A program made the translations under genes and the position numbers. DNA of 64,000 nucleotides from Shewanella decolorationis S12. Lineage in GTDB: Bacteria > Pseudomonadota > Gammaproteobacteria > Enterobacterales > Shewanellaceae. The notes under the pieces are model-generated. The model saw nothing but the letters and a program-made list of their open reading frames with translations. It had not been told where the DNA came from and ran no database searches. Positions 1-11,771 of this stretch are shown here, one piece after another. The stretch is from the NCBI RefSeq assembly GCF_000485795.1, contig NZ_AXZL01000060.1, forward strand, positions 1-64,000. The letters run 5' to 3'. How positions within the stretch are numbered: position 1 is the first letter of the stretch; each line of letters opens with the position of its first letter.

Positions 1-340
1 CTAACTCACCTTTCACGAATTTATGCGTTAATTCATCGCCTTTAAACAACTTATGCCACTGCTCAAGCACTTCGCGGTCTGTCCAACGATTGACCGTCTC
101 GATGTCGACTCGCAGCACCACATGCAGATGATTGGACATCACCGCAAACGCCGCCACATCAATAGCAAAAACAGCTTCAAGTTCAAACAGTAGCGATTCT
201 ACCCAACCACGGCGATGGTCATAGTTTTTACCCGAGTAACTATCATCACCACATAAAAATGCTCGCCGAACCACGCGGCTACAGCAATGGTAATAGGGTG
301 TGTCTTCAAGGCTTATCTGGGTTCTGCGAGGGCGCGGCAT
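1..340 (-). CDS. REP-associated tyrosine transposase (Y1/IS200-like), 3' part beyond the window edge
   Basis: The reading frame opens with ATG at 340 and stays open to base 1, giving about 113 residues that begin MPRPRRTQISLEDTPYYHCC. The motif MSNHLHVVLRVD contains the HUH-type His-hydrophobic-His metal site of Y1 single-strand transposases (Transposase_17 family). The stretch REVLEQWHKLFKGDEL is typical of the TnpA-REP branch, as I remember it. Such enzymes act on single-stranded palindromic ends and are usually resident single-copy genes rather than full insertion sequences. The catalytic tyrosine should lie in the missing C-terminal part. A long hairpin precedes the start and hides the ribosome binding site (separate entry). 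The family call is firm; activity is unknown. Confidence 0.85.
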   Translation of the reverse strand, partial: MPRPRRTQISLEDTPYYHCCSRVVRRAFLCGDDSYSGKNYDHRRGWVESLLFELEAVFAIDVAAFAVMSNHLHVVLRVDIETVNRWTDREVLEQWHKLFKGDELTHKFVKGEL

Positions 341-342
341 AC

Positions 343-386
343 AAACCTCCTTGTTCAATGCTTAACCAAAGCATAGTAGGAGGTTT
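343..386 (-). promoter_or_regulatory. Hairpin sequestering the transposase Shine-Dalgarno
   Basis: Perfect 9-bp arms (AAACCTCCT at 343-351 and AGGAGGTTT at 378-386) enclose a second stem (ATGCTT at 358-363 and AAGCAT at 369-374). In the transposase mRNA the right arm is AAGGAGG, the ribosome binding site, just before the ATG at 340. Sequestration of the tnpA ribosome binding site is known for IS200; applying it here is inference. Confidence 0.6.
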
Positions 387-458
387 ACTTTCGCGCTATT
401 AAGGTTGGGTGTCCTGTTTCGGTACTTTTCGGTATTCGCTTACTAGCGCTTACTAGGG

Positions 459-917
459 CTACCACAAACCACACCCCGATGCTTCTTGACCTTTTAGCCA
501 ACCAGCTATTCTTGCAGTGTGTTTTTCCCAGCCAGAACTGATTTCATAAACCTGCACTAAAGTGGTGTTATTTGGGGCTGCTTTTATTTCTACTAACTGC
601 TGATAAAAACGGTTCCAACCTGCTTCGCCTACCAGAGCAAGTTGTCTAGTACCATTTTCCAGAACGTTATATTCAACATACGACGACTGGCTTACTTTGA
701 CTGCTGCTCCAACTGCAGGAATAGGGATGATCGAAGATGTTTCTCGTTGATAACATTTCACTAGCTCAGTGAACAATAAATTGTGAGTTTGCTCTGGGCT
801 ATAAGGAGTAGAAAGATCTCTCACTGCAAATTTTCCGCTATAAAACTCATTGATATCCTTTGGTGGGGAAGCACACCCAGACAAAAGAATCAAAGTAACA
901 ATTACTAAATATTTCAC
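459..917 (-). CDS. Small lipoprotein of unknown function
   Basis: The 152-residue product has a type II signal peptide: MKYLVIVTLILLSGC, with a lipobox LSGC whose Cys is residue 15. It should be lipidated and anchored in the envelope. The rest is soluble, with no motif I recognise. A central hydrophobic patch (IPIPAVGAAVKV) and a WEKHTARIAGWLKG segment near the C-terminus are the most distinctive parts. An SD-like AAGGAG lies upstream of the ATG at 917. The gene stands alone, with no operon partner on either side. Function unknown. Confidence 0.7.
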   Translation of the reverse strand: MKYLVIVTLILLSGCASPPKDINEFYSGKFAVRDLSTPYSPEQTHNLLFTELVKCYQRETSSIIPIPAVGAAVKVSQSSYVEYNVLENGTRQLALVGEAGWNRFYQQLVEIKAAPNNTTLVQVYEISSGWEKHTARIAGWLKGQEASGCGLW

Positions 918-1674
918 AGATACTCCTTAGTAGCCCTAACGTCTAAGTATTTATGCGCTGCGCTGTTTGCAAGGCATAAATCGCTTGTTCACTAAATCTC
1001 AAATATGGCCGCTGCCACATCCATATCAATTTGTATAAATGATGCTATAGGAATTTGCTTTTTGGCGGTAGCGTTTTTTTATACAGTTTGATAGCTAATC
1101 ACTTGATATCATTTTACCTTTCTTGTTTTTTCACACTTATTTTTGCAGGTAAATCGCTATCTAACGACTCAAAACGCCAAGGAATACACCTCCCCTCGGA
1201 GTTGCCACAGGGCGAATAGAGATCTTGATTTAATAAAGAGTGCGGAAGCGATAGCAAATTTGGCAATGAGCACAAGGGGCTTTCAACTCCGTTAGGGACG
1301 TCTTGGAGCATCCAAGGGCGAAGGCCAACGGTCGTTTTGAGCGCGAGATAGGGATATCGAGCTGTCAGTTTAACATGGACGTTTTTGATAAGACGAGCAG
1401 TCCTCCTTGGTCGACTCTTGATTAAAAATCAGTGGGTTAAACCACACAACTTTGATTTTGATTAGAGCATTCAAACTATAAAAAAGATGGGCACATAACT
1501 TCTAAGTCGAACCATCAAACTGTCGATTAGATTTGCATCCAGAACAAATATTGACGGGTTAACACCCGACTAATCAACCCTGTTGTCATCTGCATGTCAC
1601 TTAAGCTTCATCATTCAGTCAAAGCCCGTCACTAATCTCTAAGGCAGTCAACAGCCGCATAGGGTGAATATGAG
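918..1674. other. Long intergenic region without a convincing gene
   Basis: This 757-bp stretch separates the lipoprotein gene from the metallophosphoesterase gene. It holds AT-rich sequence and one 65-codon minus-strand frame (1114-1311) with unusual composition and no recognisable family. It must contain the promoter of the downstream plus-strand genes, but I see no clear -35/-10 pair. The block around 1290-1370 has the look of a dispersed Shewanella intergenic repeat; that impression cannot be confirmed from one window. Confidence 0.4.
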
Positions 1675-2757
1675 ATGACTGGAGCTAATTACAGGGGACT
1701 TGATCGCACGCTTATCGACGCACTCAAGGCTCCCCGCAACTCTTCCCGTAACACTCCTTCCAACTCTTCCTACAATGCTACATCCAGTGTTAACACTACT
1801 TCCTTCTCAACATCACATATTGCCAACGCCAGCAACGCCGTAAATAACCAAACCATCACAGTCAACGCCCTCTGGCTATCGGATATCCATCTAGGTTGTA
1901 AGGATTGCAAAGCCGACTATCTGTTAAGCCTATTAAATACCGTGCGTTGTCAGCACTTGTATCTGGTCGGCGATATTGTGGATTTATGGGCGCTCAAACG
2001 CCGCCTGCACTGGCCCGAGAGCCACAATAAGGTATTGCAAAAGCTGATTGAACTGGCACAAAACGGCACTCAGGTGATGTATCTGCCGGGTAACCACGAT
2101 GAGTTAATCAAGCCCTATGCCGAACTGACACTACTGAATATCAAGATTGCTCGCCAACATATTCATCAGGGGATTAGCGGCCACAAACTGTTAATGCTGC
2201 ATGGCGATCAGTTCGATGCCGATGTTTGCGTTGGGCGCTTCTACGCCATCTTAGGCGATCATCTCTACGACTTGTTGCTGTTCCTCAACCGCAATCTCCA
2301 TCGCCTGAGTGAGCGTTTAGGCTACCCGTATTGGTCTCTCGCCAGCTATATCAAATCCCGCGTTGGCAAGGCGCAGACGGCGATCGCCCGTTTCCGCCAA
2401 GCCGTGGTGAATTATGCCCAGCACTATGATGTAGATGGCGTGATCTGCGGCCATATCCACCAGCCAGAGCTATCGATTCACCCTCGAGAGAACCAATACA
2501 GCACGCCGGATAAGCGCCAGATAATCTACGCCAATGATGGCGACTGGGTCGAAAACTGCAGCCTAATCACCGAAACCTTAAGCGGGGAATTACAGCTCTG
2601 CCGCTGGAACGAGCAAAGCTTAAACCTCGATATTCTGAGCAGTATTGTTCTGGCGCAAACGCCGCCTAAAGCGCCTGTTAACGCCCCAAAACCTATTCCA
2701 CAAACGGCCACGCACAGCCCCAAACAAGCAGAAATCCAACCAAGGGATGTCGCCTAA
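1675..2757 (+). CDS. LpxH-like calcineurin-family metallophosphoesterase
   Basis: The 360-residue protein carries the metallophosphoesterase motifs in order: DIHLG (about residue 70), GDIVDLW (about 103), GNHDE (about 140), HGDQFDAD (about 178) and GHIHQPE (about 260). This arrangement matches UDP-2,3-diacylglucosamine pyrophosphatase-like proteins. It is longer than LpxH itself (about 240 residues) because of a Ser/Thr/Asn-rich N-terminal extension of about 60 residues and a Pro/Thr-rich tail. An alternative ATG in another frame at 1670 does not extend the ORF. It ends 2 bp before the acyltransferase gene, so the two are probably co-transcribed and share a membrane-lipid role. The exact substrate is not shown by the sequence. 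Confidence 0.8.
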   Translation: MTGANYRGLDRTLIDALKAPRNSSRNTPSNSSYNATSSVNTTSFSTSHIANASNAVNNQTITVNALWLSDIHLGCKDCKADYLLSLLNTVRCQHLYLVGDIVDLWALKRRLHWPESHNKVLQKLIELAQNGTQVMYLPGNHDELIKPYAELTLLNIKIARQHIHQGISGHKLLMLHGDQFDADVCVGRFYAILGDHLYDLLLFLNRNLHRLSERLGYPYWSLASYIKSRVGKAQTAIARFRQAVVNYAQHYDVDGVICGHIHQPELSIHPRENQYSTPDKRQIIYANDGDWVENCSLITETLSGELQLCRWNEQSLNLDILSSIVLAQTPPKAPVNAPKPIPQTATHSPKQAEIQPRDVA

Positions 2758-2759
2758 TC

Positions 2760-4649
2760 ATGAATCAATTAACTCCTCAAACCCCAAATACCGAGTCATT
2801 AAGCGCCAATGCTTTAAGTCAGAGCACAGGCACTGGATCGGCGGCCATGCCACTGCCCGCCTTAAAAGCCAGTTCGATGATCTTTACCGTCGATAATGTG
2901 GTGGAGCAAAACCTACCCGCCCTCAAGGACAAACCTTGGTTAGCCAAGCCGACTAAGGCCATGCTGCGTTACCTGTTGAATGAAAAACAATGTAACGATA
3001 TCGCCAATCAATTTGCCTATCTGCAAGGGGTCGATTTTGTCGAGCAAGTGCTCGCCAGCTTCGATTTTAGCTTTACCGTGCCCGCCAACGAGGTCGAAAA
3101 TATACCCTGCGAAGGCCGTGTGGTAATCTTCGCCAATCATCCGATTGGTTCTCTCGATGGCCTCGCATTGATAAAACTGATTAGTGAGATCCGCCCCGAT
3201 ATTAAAGTCGTGGCTAACGAACTATTGATGGCACTTAAGCCTTTGCATTCCATTTTGCTGCCAGTACGTAATATGACGGGCGGCACGCCGAAACAGCACC
3301 TCGAAAAAATCCACCAGCATTTACGTAATGAAGGCGCGGTACTGATTTTCCCGTCAGGAGAAGTCTCTCGCCTGCGCCCGAGCGGCGTGCGCGATACCCA
3401 GTGGCATTCGGGCTTTTTAAAGATGGCGATTTCCTGTAATGCGCCGCTGCTGCCAATCTTTTTGGATGCCAAAAACTCGGCCACCTTCTACGGTGCCTCA
3501 ATGATTTACAAACCCTTAGCCACACTGCTACTAGTCAAGGAGATGTTTAAGCAGGCCAAACGCAATATGCCCATTCGTATCGGCGAGCTTATCCCGAATG
3601 AAGCCGTGCGCTCGATGGATTTTCCGCTAAAAACCAAGATAAAACTGCTTAAAAATCATCTATATCGTATCGGCAAAGATAAAGATCCACTGTTTATCAC
3701 CCAAAGCGCCATCGCTCACCCTGAGTCGCGCCGAGAGCTACAAGCCGCGCTGCAACAATGTGAACTCCTCGGTGAAACCCAAGATAACAAGCTGATTTAT
3801 TTGTATCAGCATCAGGACAGCAATCCCATCATGCGTGAAATTGGTCGCCTGCGGGAAATCGCCTTTCGCGCCGTCGGTGAAGGCACGGGCAAGCGCCGCG
3901 ATATCGATAAATACGATTCCTACTACCAACATCTGGTGCTGTGGGATAAAGAACAGTTTGAAATTGTCGGCGCCTATCGTTTCGCCAGCGGTGAGCAAGT
4001 GCTAAATCGCTACGGCGACAACGCCCTCTATAGCCAATCTCTGTTCCAATATGCCGACGGCTTTATGCCCTTTGTCAAACAAGGCTTAGAACTTGGCCGC
4101 AGCTTTGTGCAGCCCAAATATTGGGGCAAACGCAGTCTCGACTACCTCTGGTTTGGTATTGGCGCCTTCCTCGCTAAACATCCCGAATATCGCTACCTGT
4201 TTGGTCCCGTTTCTATCAGTAATCAACTGCCTGGCAGCGCACGCGAGATGTTAGTGCATTTCTACTCCAAGGAGTTTGCGCCAGCAGAGCCGCTCGCGGT
4301 GTCTATGTCGCCTTTTGGCCTGTCCAAGCAGCGCAAGTTGCAGTTGGATGAACTCTATTCCGGCGAGGATTACCCAAGCCACTTTAAGCAACTCAAACAA
4401 ATGCTGGCGAGTATGGGCGCCGCAGTGCCTACCCTGTACAAGCAGTATGGCGAGTTGTGTAAGCAGGATGGGGTCAAGTTTCTCGCCTTCGGGATCGATG
4501 CCGATTTCGGCGACTGTGTCGATGGCTTAGTCTTGGTCGATACCCATAAACTCAAAGGGAAAAAGTACCAACGTTATATCGGCGCCCATTTGCCCGAAGA
4601 CTTACGCAACCCCTTGATGACGGAAGACGAAACCGACGAGCAGGATTAG
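2760..4649 (+). CDS. Bifunctional PlsC-type acyltransferase / OlsB-like N-acyltransferase (OlsF-like)
   Basis: The 629-residue protein has two parts. Residues about 90-330 are a PlsC-type O-acyltransferase with the HX4D motif NHPIGSLD, an FPSGEVSR substrate motif and PLLPIFLDA. Residues about 360-560 resemble the OlsB/GNAT-like hemolysin acyltransferases (GRLREIAFRAVGEG, KYDSYYQHLVLWD, LELGRSFVQPKYWG). The same combination occurs in OlsF of Serratia and Flavobacterium, which makes ornithine lipid: the C-terminal part forms lyso-ornithine lipid and the N-terminal part adds the second acyl chain. It follows the LpxH-like gene by 2 bp. Ornithine lipid synthesis is therefore the best guess, though OlsBA-like proteins with other amino-lipid products exist. 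Confidence 0.75.
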   Translation: MNQLTPQTPNTESLSANALSQSTGTGSAAMPLPALKASSMIFTVDNVVEQNLPALKDKPWLAKPTKAMLRYLLNEKQCNDIANQFAYLQGVDFVEQVLASFDFSFTVPANEVENIPCEGRVVIFANHPIGSLDGLALIKLISEIRPDIKVVANELLMALKPLHSILLPVRNMTGGTPKQHLEKIHQHLRNEGAVLIFPSGEVSRLRPSGVRDTQWHSGFLKMAISCNAPLLPIFLDAKNSATFYGASMIYKPLATLLLVKEMFKQAKRNMPIRIGELIPNEAVRSMDFPLKTKIKLLKNHLYRIGKDKDPLFITQSAIAHPESRRELQAALQQCELLGETQDNKLIYLYQHQDSNPIMREIGRLREIAFRAVGEGTGKRRDIDKYDSYYQHLVLWDKEQFEIVGAYRFASGEQVLNRYGDNALYSQSLFQYADGFMPFVKQGLELGRSFVQPKYWGKRSLDYLWFGIGAFLAKHPEYRYLFGPVSISNQLPGSAREMLVHFYSKEFAPAEPLAVSMSPFGLSKQRKLQLDELYSGEDYPSHFKQLKQMLASMGAAVPTLYKQYGELCKQDGVKFLAFGIDADFGDCVDGLVLVDTHKLKGKKYQRYIGAHLPEDLRNPLMTEDETDEQD

Positions 4650-4748
4650 GAATAATCCTGTCTAAGATATTGGCTAAATAAACATCGGTCTGTTATAAGT
4701 ATCTGTAATACAGTGCATTAAGGATACATATCCTTGGAAGGGTTTATC

Positions 4749-5180
4749 ATGCCGATCATTATCGCCGATATTATGCGTACCCGAGTCGTTACGGTCGAAA
4801 TGGACGATCGTTTAACCGTGGCGAAGGAGATTTTCGAGCAGGCAAACTTCCACCATCTACTGGTGGTGGATGAATATAAACTCGAAGGCGTGTTGTCGGA
4901 GCGCGACTTGCTGCGTGCCATCAGCCCGAATCTAGGCAGCAGCGCCGAAACCTCGAAAGATCTCGAAACCCTACAAAAACGCGTCCATCAGGTGATGACC
5001 CGTAATCCGGTGACCGTTGCGCCGCATGTGTCGCTCGATGCCGCGACGCACACTCTGCTGGAACACAATATTGGCTGTTTGCCTGTGCTCGATAATGGCG
5101 ATTTGGTCGGGATAGTGACTTGGAAGGATTTACTGCGAGCCTATTGTGAACACAATGAGGTGAATGAAAGCGAGTGCTAG
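4749..5180 (+). CDS. Tandem CBS-domain protein
   Basis: The 143-residue protein consists of two CBS modules, IADIMRTRVVTVEMDD...LEGVLSERDLLRAI and VHQVMTRNPVTVAPHVSLDAA...LVGIVTWKDLLRAY. CBS pairs bind adenine nucleotides and act as energy or ligand sensors. A TTG at 4734 would add five residues, but the strong SD GGAAGGG at 4736-4742 lies 6 bp before the ATG at 4749, so I chose that ATG. A perfect hairpin overlapping the stop ends the transcript. The gene is about 100 bp behind the acyltransferase gene and may belong to its operon. The regulated target is unknown. Confidence 0.85.
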   Translation: MPIIIADIMRTRVVTVEMDDRLTVAKEIFEQANFHHLLVVDEYKLEGVLSERDLLRAISPNLGSSAETSKDLETLQKRVHQVMTRNPVTVAPHVSLDAATHTLLEHNIGCLPVLDNGDLVGIVTWKDLLRAYCEHNEVNESEC

Positions 5181-5194
5181 CAGCACTCGCTTTC
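5166..5194. terminator. 12-bp palindromic hairpin between convergent genes
   Basis: GAAAGCGAGTGC (5166-5177) and its exact complement (5183-5194) flank a 5-nt loop. The stem overlaps the stop codon of the CBS gene and lies just beyond the stop of the convergent permease gene. U-tracts are weak on both sides, so it may act as a bidirectional terminator or as a 3'-end stabiliser. Confidence 0.65.
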
Positions 5195-5210
5195 AACTTT
5201 ATAGAGTAAC

Positions 5211-6563
5211 CTAGATTGCCCAGCCGCCCATATAGAAGGCCACCAGGCCCAGCGTAATGGCGAGCACGCCTAACTTAAGTTGACGCCATTCGCCGCTAAA
5301 AATACGGCCAACCACTAAGGTTACAAAGCCGAGCATAATACCGGTCACAATGTTACAGCTAAGGATAATGAACACGGCGCAGGTTAAGCCCGCCATCGCA
5401 TCGACCTTGTCGTTAAAGTCCAACTTAGTCACATTGCTGAGCATCAATAGCCCCACATACATCAGCGCAGGCGCCGTCGCATAGGCAGGCACCAAATAGC
5501 TGAGCGGCGCTAAAAACACCATCAGCAGGAACAATCCACCGACTATGGTCGCCGTTAAGCCTGTCTTACCGCCCGCCGCTGTCCCTGCCGCCGATTCGAT
5601 ATACACCGCCGCAGGAGCGCCGCCGACAATACCCGCAAACATGCTGCTGACAGAATCTGACGTTAATGCCTTGCCGCCGCCAACGATATTATCGTCTTTA
5701 TCCAGTAGATTGGCTTGCCCCGCTACCGCGCGAATGGTGCCCGTGGCATCAAAAATCGCCGTCATCACCAGCGCCAGCACAATCGGTAATACCACAGGAT
5801 TTAAAGCGCCCATAATATCCATTTGGCCAATTAGCGAGTGCTCAGAGGTAAAATCAGGCACGGCGAATAAACCTTGGAATTTCACGCTAGGATCAAACAC
5901 TAAACCGAACAGGGAGAGGCCGATAATCACCAGCAAGATACCACCAGGTACACCGCGACGCTCTAAACCGATAGTGGCCGCTAACCCCAGCACGGTGGCG
6001 ATAACGGGCAGGCTGTTAATGTCGCCTAACTTCACAGGCAGACCCGCGTCATTGGCCACAATCAACTGCACACTGTTAGTGGCAATTAAGAGTAAAAACA
6101 AGCCAATACCGATACCTGTACCGTGCGCAATCCCCTTGGGTAGGTTAGCCAGCACCCATTGACGCACGCCAGTGACACTCACGACGGTAAAAATCACCCC
6201 CATCCAAAAGATGGCGCCTAAGGTCACAGGAATACTCATGCCCTGACCTAACACCAAGCCGAAGGCGGTAAAGGCGGTGAGTGAAATTGCACAACCAATG
6301 GCCATAGGCAGATTCGCCCAGAGTCCCATCAGCAGCGAGCCAAAGGAGGCAATTAAACAGGTGGCGACGAACACGGCACCGGGATCGAATCCCGCTTTGC
6401 CTAACATATTGGGTACCACAATCACTGAGTACACCATAGCGAGGAAGGTGGTTAACCCTGCAATCACTTCTTGGCGAACTGTGCTACCACGTTGTTGAAT
6501 TAAAAAAAAACGGTCCAGAAACGAACCAGAGGGTACGGCTGTTGAACTCAATTGCTCAGACAT
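5211..6563 (-). CDS. NCS2/AzgA-type purine permease
   Basis: The 450-residue integral membrane protein has about 12-14 hydrophobic segments. It begins with [26 protein letters not shown], the hallmark of the AzgA branch of NCS2 transporters, and continues with [15 protein letters not shown] and the ligand-site-like region [12 protein letters not shown]. Characterised relatives import guanine/hypoxanthine (GhxP/GhxQ) or adenine (AdeP/AdeQ) by proton symport. The substrate cannot be told from sequence alone. The start is the ATG at 6563. It is monocistronic and convergent with the CBS gene. Upstream I looked for a purine riboswitch and did not find one. Confidence 0.85.
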   Translation of the reverse strand: MSEQLSSTAVPSGSFLDRFFLIQQRGSTVRQEVIAGLTTFLAMVYSVIVVPNMLGKAGFDPGAVFVATCLIASFGSLLMGLWANLPMAIGCAISLTAFTAFGLVLGQGMSIPVTLGAIFWMGVIFTVVSVTGVRQWVLANLPKGIAHGTGIGIGLFLLLIATNSVQLIVANDAGLPVKLGDINSLPVIATVLGLAATIGLERRGVPGGILLVIIGLSLFGLVFDPSVKFQGLFAVPDFTSEHSLIGQMDIMGALNPVVLPIVLALVMTAIFDATGTIRAVAGQANLLDKDDNIVGGGKALTSDSVSSMFAGIVGGAPAAVYIESAAGTAAGGKTGLTATIVGGLFLLMVFLAPLSYLVPAYATAPALMYVGLLMLSNVTKLDFNDKVDAMAGLTCAVFIILSCNIVTGIMLGFVTLVVGRIFSGEWRQLKLGVLAITLGLVAFYMGGWAI

Positions 6564-7080
6564 ATCTTGTTATACCTTGTGATCTCTTAAAATAGGGTCG
6601 ATACCAATTGGCTTAGCCATTGGCGACGCCGGCTGCGGCAGATTAGAGCCCCAAATCCAACGACTTGGGTGAGAGATCCACTTCATTTTCCTACATCGGG
6701 AAAAATCTATGATCTGCAAGCAGTGACGCTTTGCATCGTTAAAATGGCTTCAACGACACAAACGCAGCCTTTGTTGGGCGCGGATAATACTGTAAACGCC
6801 GCCAGATAGCTAAGACCTCGCCTGCACTTCAGTAAATAATTAGCGAATAAATTCAAAATCAGTGTTCAAAAAAACGCCTAAACCGCACAACAAACTGCCG
6901 AGTTAGATCACAGAAATACAATTAACTCTCTGTCAGTAAAAGCAAAACTTATTGGCTTTTTAAAATTTTCATAATTTTTCATATATTGTCAAAGCCCATT
7001 CATCCCAGCAGGCAAGTCCATTCACATCTCCCCTTTATAGTGCTCCTATCAAAAATCGCTTTCGAACGGAGCTCTTCCCA
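6564..7080. other. Divergent control region between permease gene and torECAD
   Basis: This 517-bp region separates two divergent transcripts. The permease-proximal half (6564-6900) shows no structure I can name. The torE-proximal half is AT-rich and contains tandem tor-box-like repeats (separate entry). An SD-like GGAG lies at about 7069-7072, before the torE ATG. A half-site resembling a CRP site (GATCACA at about 6906) is too weak to annotate. Confidence 0.5.
6965..6984 (+). promoter_or_regulatory. Tandem tor-box-like TorR sites upstream of torE
   Basis: TTTTCATA occurs at 6966-6973 and again at 6976-6983, exactly one helical turn apart. The second copy, TTTTTCATAT, matches 8 of 10 positions of the E. 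coli tor box CTGTTCATAT. The same decamer recurs before torR. TorR is known to activate the TMAO reductase operon through tandem tor boxes; assigning these copies is inference. Confidence 0.6.
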
Positions 7081-7251
7081 ATGACAAAGCCCACCATGCA
7101 AACATCGGATAAGTCCACACGCAGCAATGAGTTAAAGGCGCTGGGATTCATCATTTTCATACTCTTTCCCGCACTGACTATCGCGGGGATCAGTCTCTAC
7201 GGTTTCATCATTTGGATGATCCAAGCCTTCGGCGGCGTTGTCGGCCACTAA
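7081..7251 (+). CDS. torE: TorE small membrane protein (NapE/TorE family)
   Basis: The 56-residue protein has a charged N-terminus and one transmembrane segment (LKALGFIIFILFPALTIAGISLYGFIIWMI) followed by a short tail. This matches the NapE/TorE family, found as the first gene of torECAD operons in Shewanella; its role is unclear. The start ATG at 7081 follows GGAGCTCTTCCCA. torC begins 27 bp downstream, so it is co-transcribed with torC, torA and torD. It is too short for many gene finders. Confidence 0.85.
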   Translation: MTKPTMQTSDKSTRSNELKALGFIIFILFPALTIAGISLYGFIIWMIQAFGGVVGH

Positions 7252-7278
7252 TTCACTGTAACTTTTGAGGACGCTATT

Positions 7279-8457
7279 ATGAAGTGGTTAATCAACCTCT
7301 GGCGCACACTAAACAAACCCACAAAAGCGCTGACCTTAGGCGCTGTCAGCATCAGTGCTTTTATCATGGGCATCATCTTCTGGGGCGGATTTAACACCGC
7401 ATTGGAAGCTACCAACACCGAAGCCTTCTGTATCAGCTGCCACAGTATGGAGAGCAAGCCCTACCAAGAGCTGCAGGAGACTGTGCATTGGTCGAATCAC
7501 TCTGGTGTGCGCGCCACATGCCCCGACTGCCACGTGCCCCACAACTGGAGCCGTAAGATTGCCCGTAAGATGGAAGCCTCCCACGATGTCTGGGGCTGGT
7601 TATTTAACACGGTCAACACCCCTGAAAAATTTGAAGCTAAACGCCTCGAAATGGCGAGCCGCGAATGGAAACGTTTCGATCGCGACAATTCGCTGGCCTG
7701 TAAAAACTGCCACAACTACAAATCGATGAAGTGGGAAAGCATGTCACCACTGGCGCAAAAACAAATGAAACGCGCCGCCGAAATCGACCAAAGCTGTATC
7801 GATTGCCACAAAGGCATTGCCCACCATTTACCTGAAATGGGCACGGCCCGTGCACCCGAACTCATCGCAGAAGTCGGTGCTGGCGTCAGCTCAGTCGAAA
7901 CCAACCAAACCTACTACAGCGCCCTGACTAAACCCCTGTTCTTTAGTGAAAAAGGTGATGTTGAAGCCGGTACCTTAAACGTCGCTACCAAGGTCAAAGT
8001 GCTCGAAACTCAAGGTAAGCGCATCAAAATTGGTATCGATGGCTGGCGTAAGAAAATCGGCGCAGGCCGCGTGATCTACATGGACTTTGGCGTAAACATT
8101 CTGTCGGCGCAGTTAAGCAAAGATGCAGCCGAAACCGAAGGTGTTATCCAAACCTTTGAAGAGGAAGAAGACCCAATGACAGGCCTGAAATGGCAACGGG
8201 TTGAAGCCCAAATCTGGACCGATAAGGATTACCTGCTCACCGAGCTGCAACCACTCTGGGGCTATGCCCGCGACACGTTCCGCTCAAGCTGTAGTGTGTG
8301 CCACACCCAGCCAGATGAAGCGCATTTCGATGCCAATACCTGGCCTGGCATGTTCCAAGGCATGTTGGCCTTCGTGAACATGGACCAAGACACCCAAGCG
8401 CTAGTGCAGAAATACCTGCAGGAACATTCGTCAACCTTCGTGAAAAAAGAGCACTAA
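7279..8457 (+). CDS. torC: TorC pentaheme c-type cytochrome, electron donor to TorA
   Basis: The 392-residue protein starts with an uncleaved signal anchor (ALTLGAVSISAFIMGIIFWGGF) and then an NapC/NirT-type tetraheme domain with four CxxCH sites: CISCH, CPDCH, CKNCH and CIDCH. A fifth site, CSVCH at about residue 337, lies in the C-terminal TorC-specific domain. Five hemes are exactly what TorC has. It is tethered to the inner membrane and passes electrons from menaquinol to periplasmic TorA. In E. coli the C-terminal domain also feeds back on TorS. An SD (TGAGGA) precedes the ATG, and torA follows after 15 bp. Confidence 0.95.
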   Translation: MKWLINLWRTLNKPTKALTLGAVSISAFIMGIIFWGGFNTALEATNTEAFCISCHSMESKPYQELQETVHWSNHSGVRATCPDCHVPHNWSRKIARKMEASHDVWGWLFNTVNTPEKFEAKRLEMASREWKRFDRDNSLACKNCHNYKSMKWESMSPLAQKQMKRAAEIDQSCIDCHKGIAHHLPEMGTARAPELIAEVGAGVSSVETNQTYYSALTKPLFFSEKGDVEAGTLNVATKVKVLETQGKRIKIGIDGWRKKIGAGRVIYMDFGVNILSAQLSKDAAETEGVIQTFEEEEDPMTGLKWQRVEAQIWTDKDYLLTELQPLWGYARDTFRSSCSVCHTQPDEAHFDANTWPGMFQGMLAFVNMDQDTQALVQKYLQEHSSTFVKKEH

Positions 8458-10962
<2,505 letters not shown>

Positions 10963-11029
10963 CCGAGCCCACAAGGCTATGCGCCTAGTTAACTAGGTGC
11001 ATGCCACTGTTAATCTTGAGGAACATGCG

Positions 11030-11659
11030 ATGAGCAACGTCGATATCAATCATGCCAGAGCCTTAGTGTATCAGCTGCTATCTTCTCTGTTTGCCCGTGA
11101 AATTGATGAGCAGCGCCTTAAGCAACTCACCAGTGATCAAGCGCAGCAATTCTGGACACAACTGGGCTATGCGCCCGAGTTAAGTGCGCCAGTGGCCAGC
11201 ATACAGAAGGTGCTAAATGGCTTAACGAGCGATGAAGCCTTGCTCGAACTTGCCGCCGATTATTGCGGTTTATTCCTTGTAGGCACAAAGCACAGTGCCT
11301 CGCCCTATGCCAGCCTGTACTTGAGTCGCGAGGAAGAACCCTTGCTCTTTGGGCAGCAGCATCAACAAATGAGCGAGTTTTTACACCAGAGCAAGCTGCA
11401 AGTGCAGAGTCACTTCCCTGAGCCTGCCGATCACTTAGCCGTGATCCTCGCCTATATGGGACACTTAACTTGTCACAGTGAAGATGCCGCCCAGTTAAAC
11501 TTCCTCAATGCTTGTATCGACTCATGGTTAGCCAAGTTTGTCGCCAAGGTCGTTGAGTGCGATAGCAAGCACAGCAATGGCTTTTACAGCGCCCTCGCCA
11601 CACTCACCCTAGCTTGGGTGCAGCAAGATAAACAGCAGTTAGAACAGGCAATGCATTGA
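11030..11659 (+). CDS. torD: TorD, cytoplasmic chaperone for TorA maturation
   Basis: The protein belongs to the all-helical TorD/DmsD family. Diagnostic parts are [17 protein letters not shown] near the start, [24 protein letters not shown] (about residue 75) and [17 protein letters not shown] (about 130). It binds the TorA signal peptide and assists cofactor insertion before Tat export. The open frame begins at 10997, but the ATG at 11030 has the SD GAGGA at 11018-11022 with a 7-nt spacer. It gives 209 residues, the length I recall for Shewanella TorD. It is the last gene of torECAD; a strong terminator-like hairpin lies downstream. Confidence 0.93.
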   Translation: MSNVDINHARALVYQLLSSLFAREIDEQRLKQLTSDQAQQFWTQLGYAPELSAPVASIQKVLNGLTSDEALLELAADYCGLFLVGTKHSASPYASLYLSREEEPLLFGQQHQQMSEFLHQSKLQVQSHFPEPADHLAVILAYMGHLTCHSEDAAQLNFLNACIDSWLAKFVAKVVECDSKHSNGFYSALATLTLAWVQQDKQQLEQAMH

Positions 11660-11771
11660 TCGCCATAAGCGTAAAGCCCGATTAGCGTTACACCTGAGTC
11701 GCGTTAAACCTGAGTCGCATTAAGACTCAAAGTAATAACTCATGTCTCGTCCTGGAATAAGTTAACGAAAT

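Noticed and set aside
1114..1311. 65-codon minus-strand frame in the first long gap
   Set aside because: No SD, odd Pro/Ser/Cys-rich composition and no family resemblance; more likely repeat or noncoding sequence.
5545..6162. 205-codon frame opposite the permease gene
   Set aside because: Antisense shadow of a clear membrane transporter gene; no independent start signal.
6564..6960. Purine riboswitch before the NCS2 permease
   Set aside because: I could not find the paired P1/P2/P3 arrangement or conserved loop bases.
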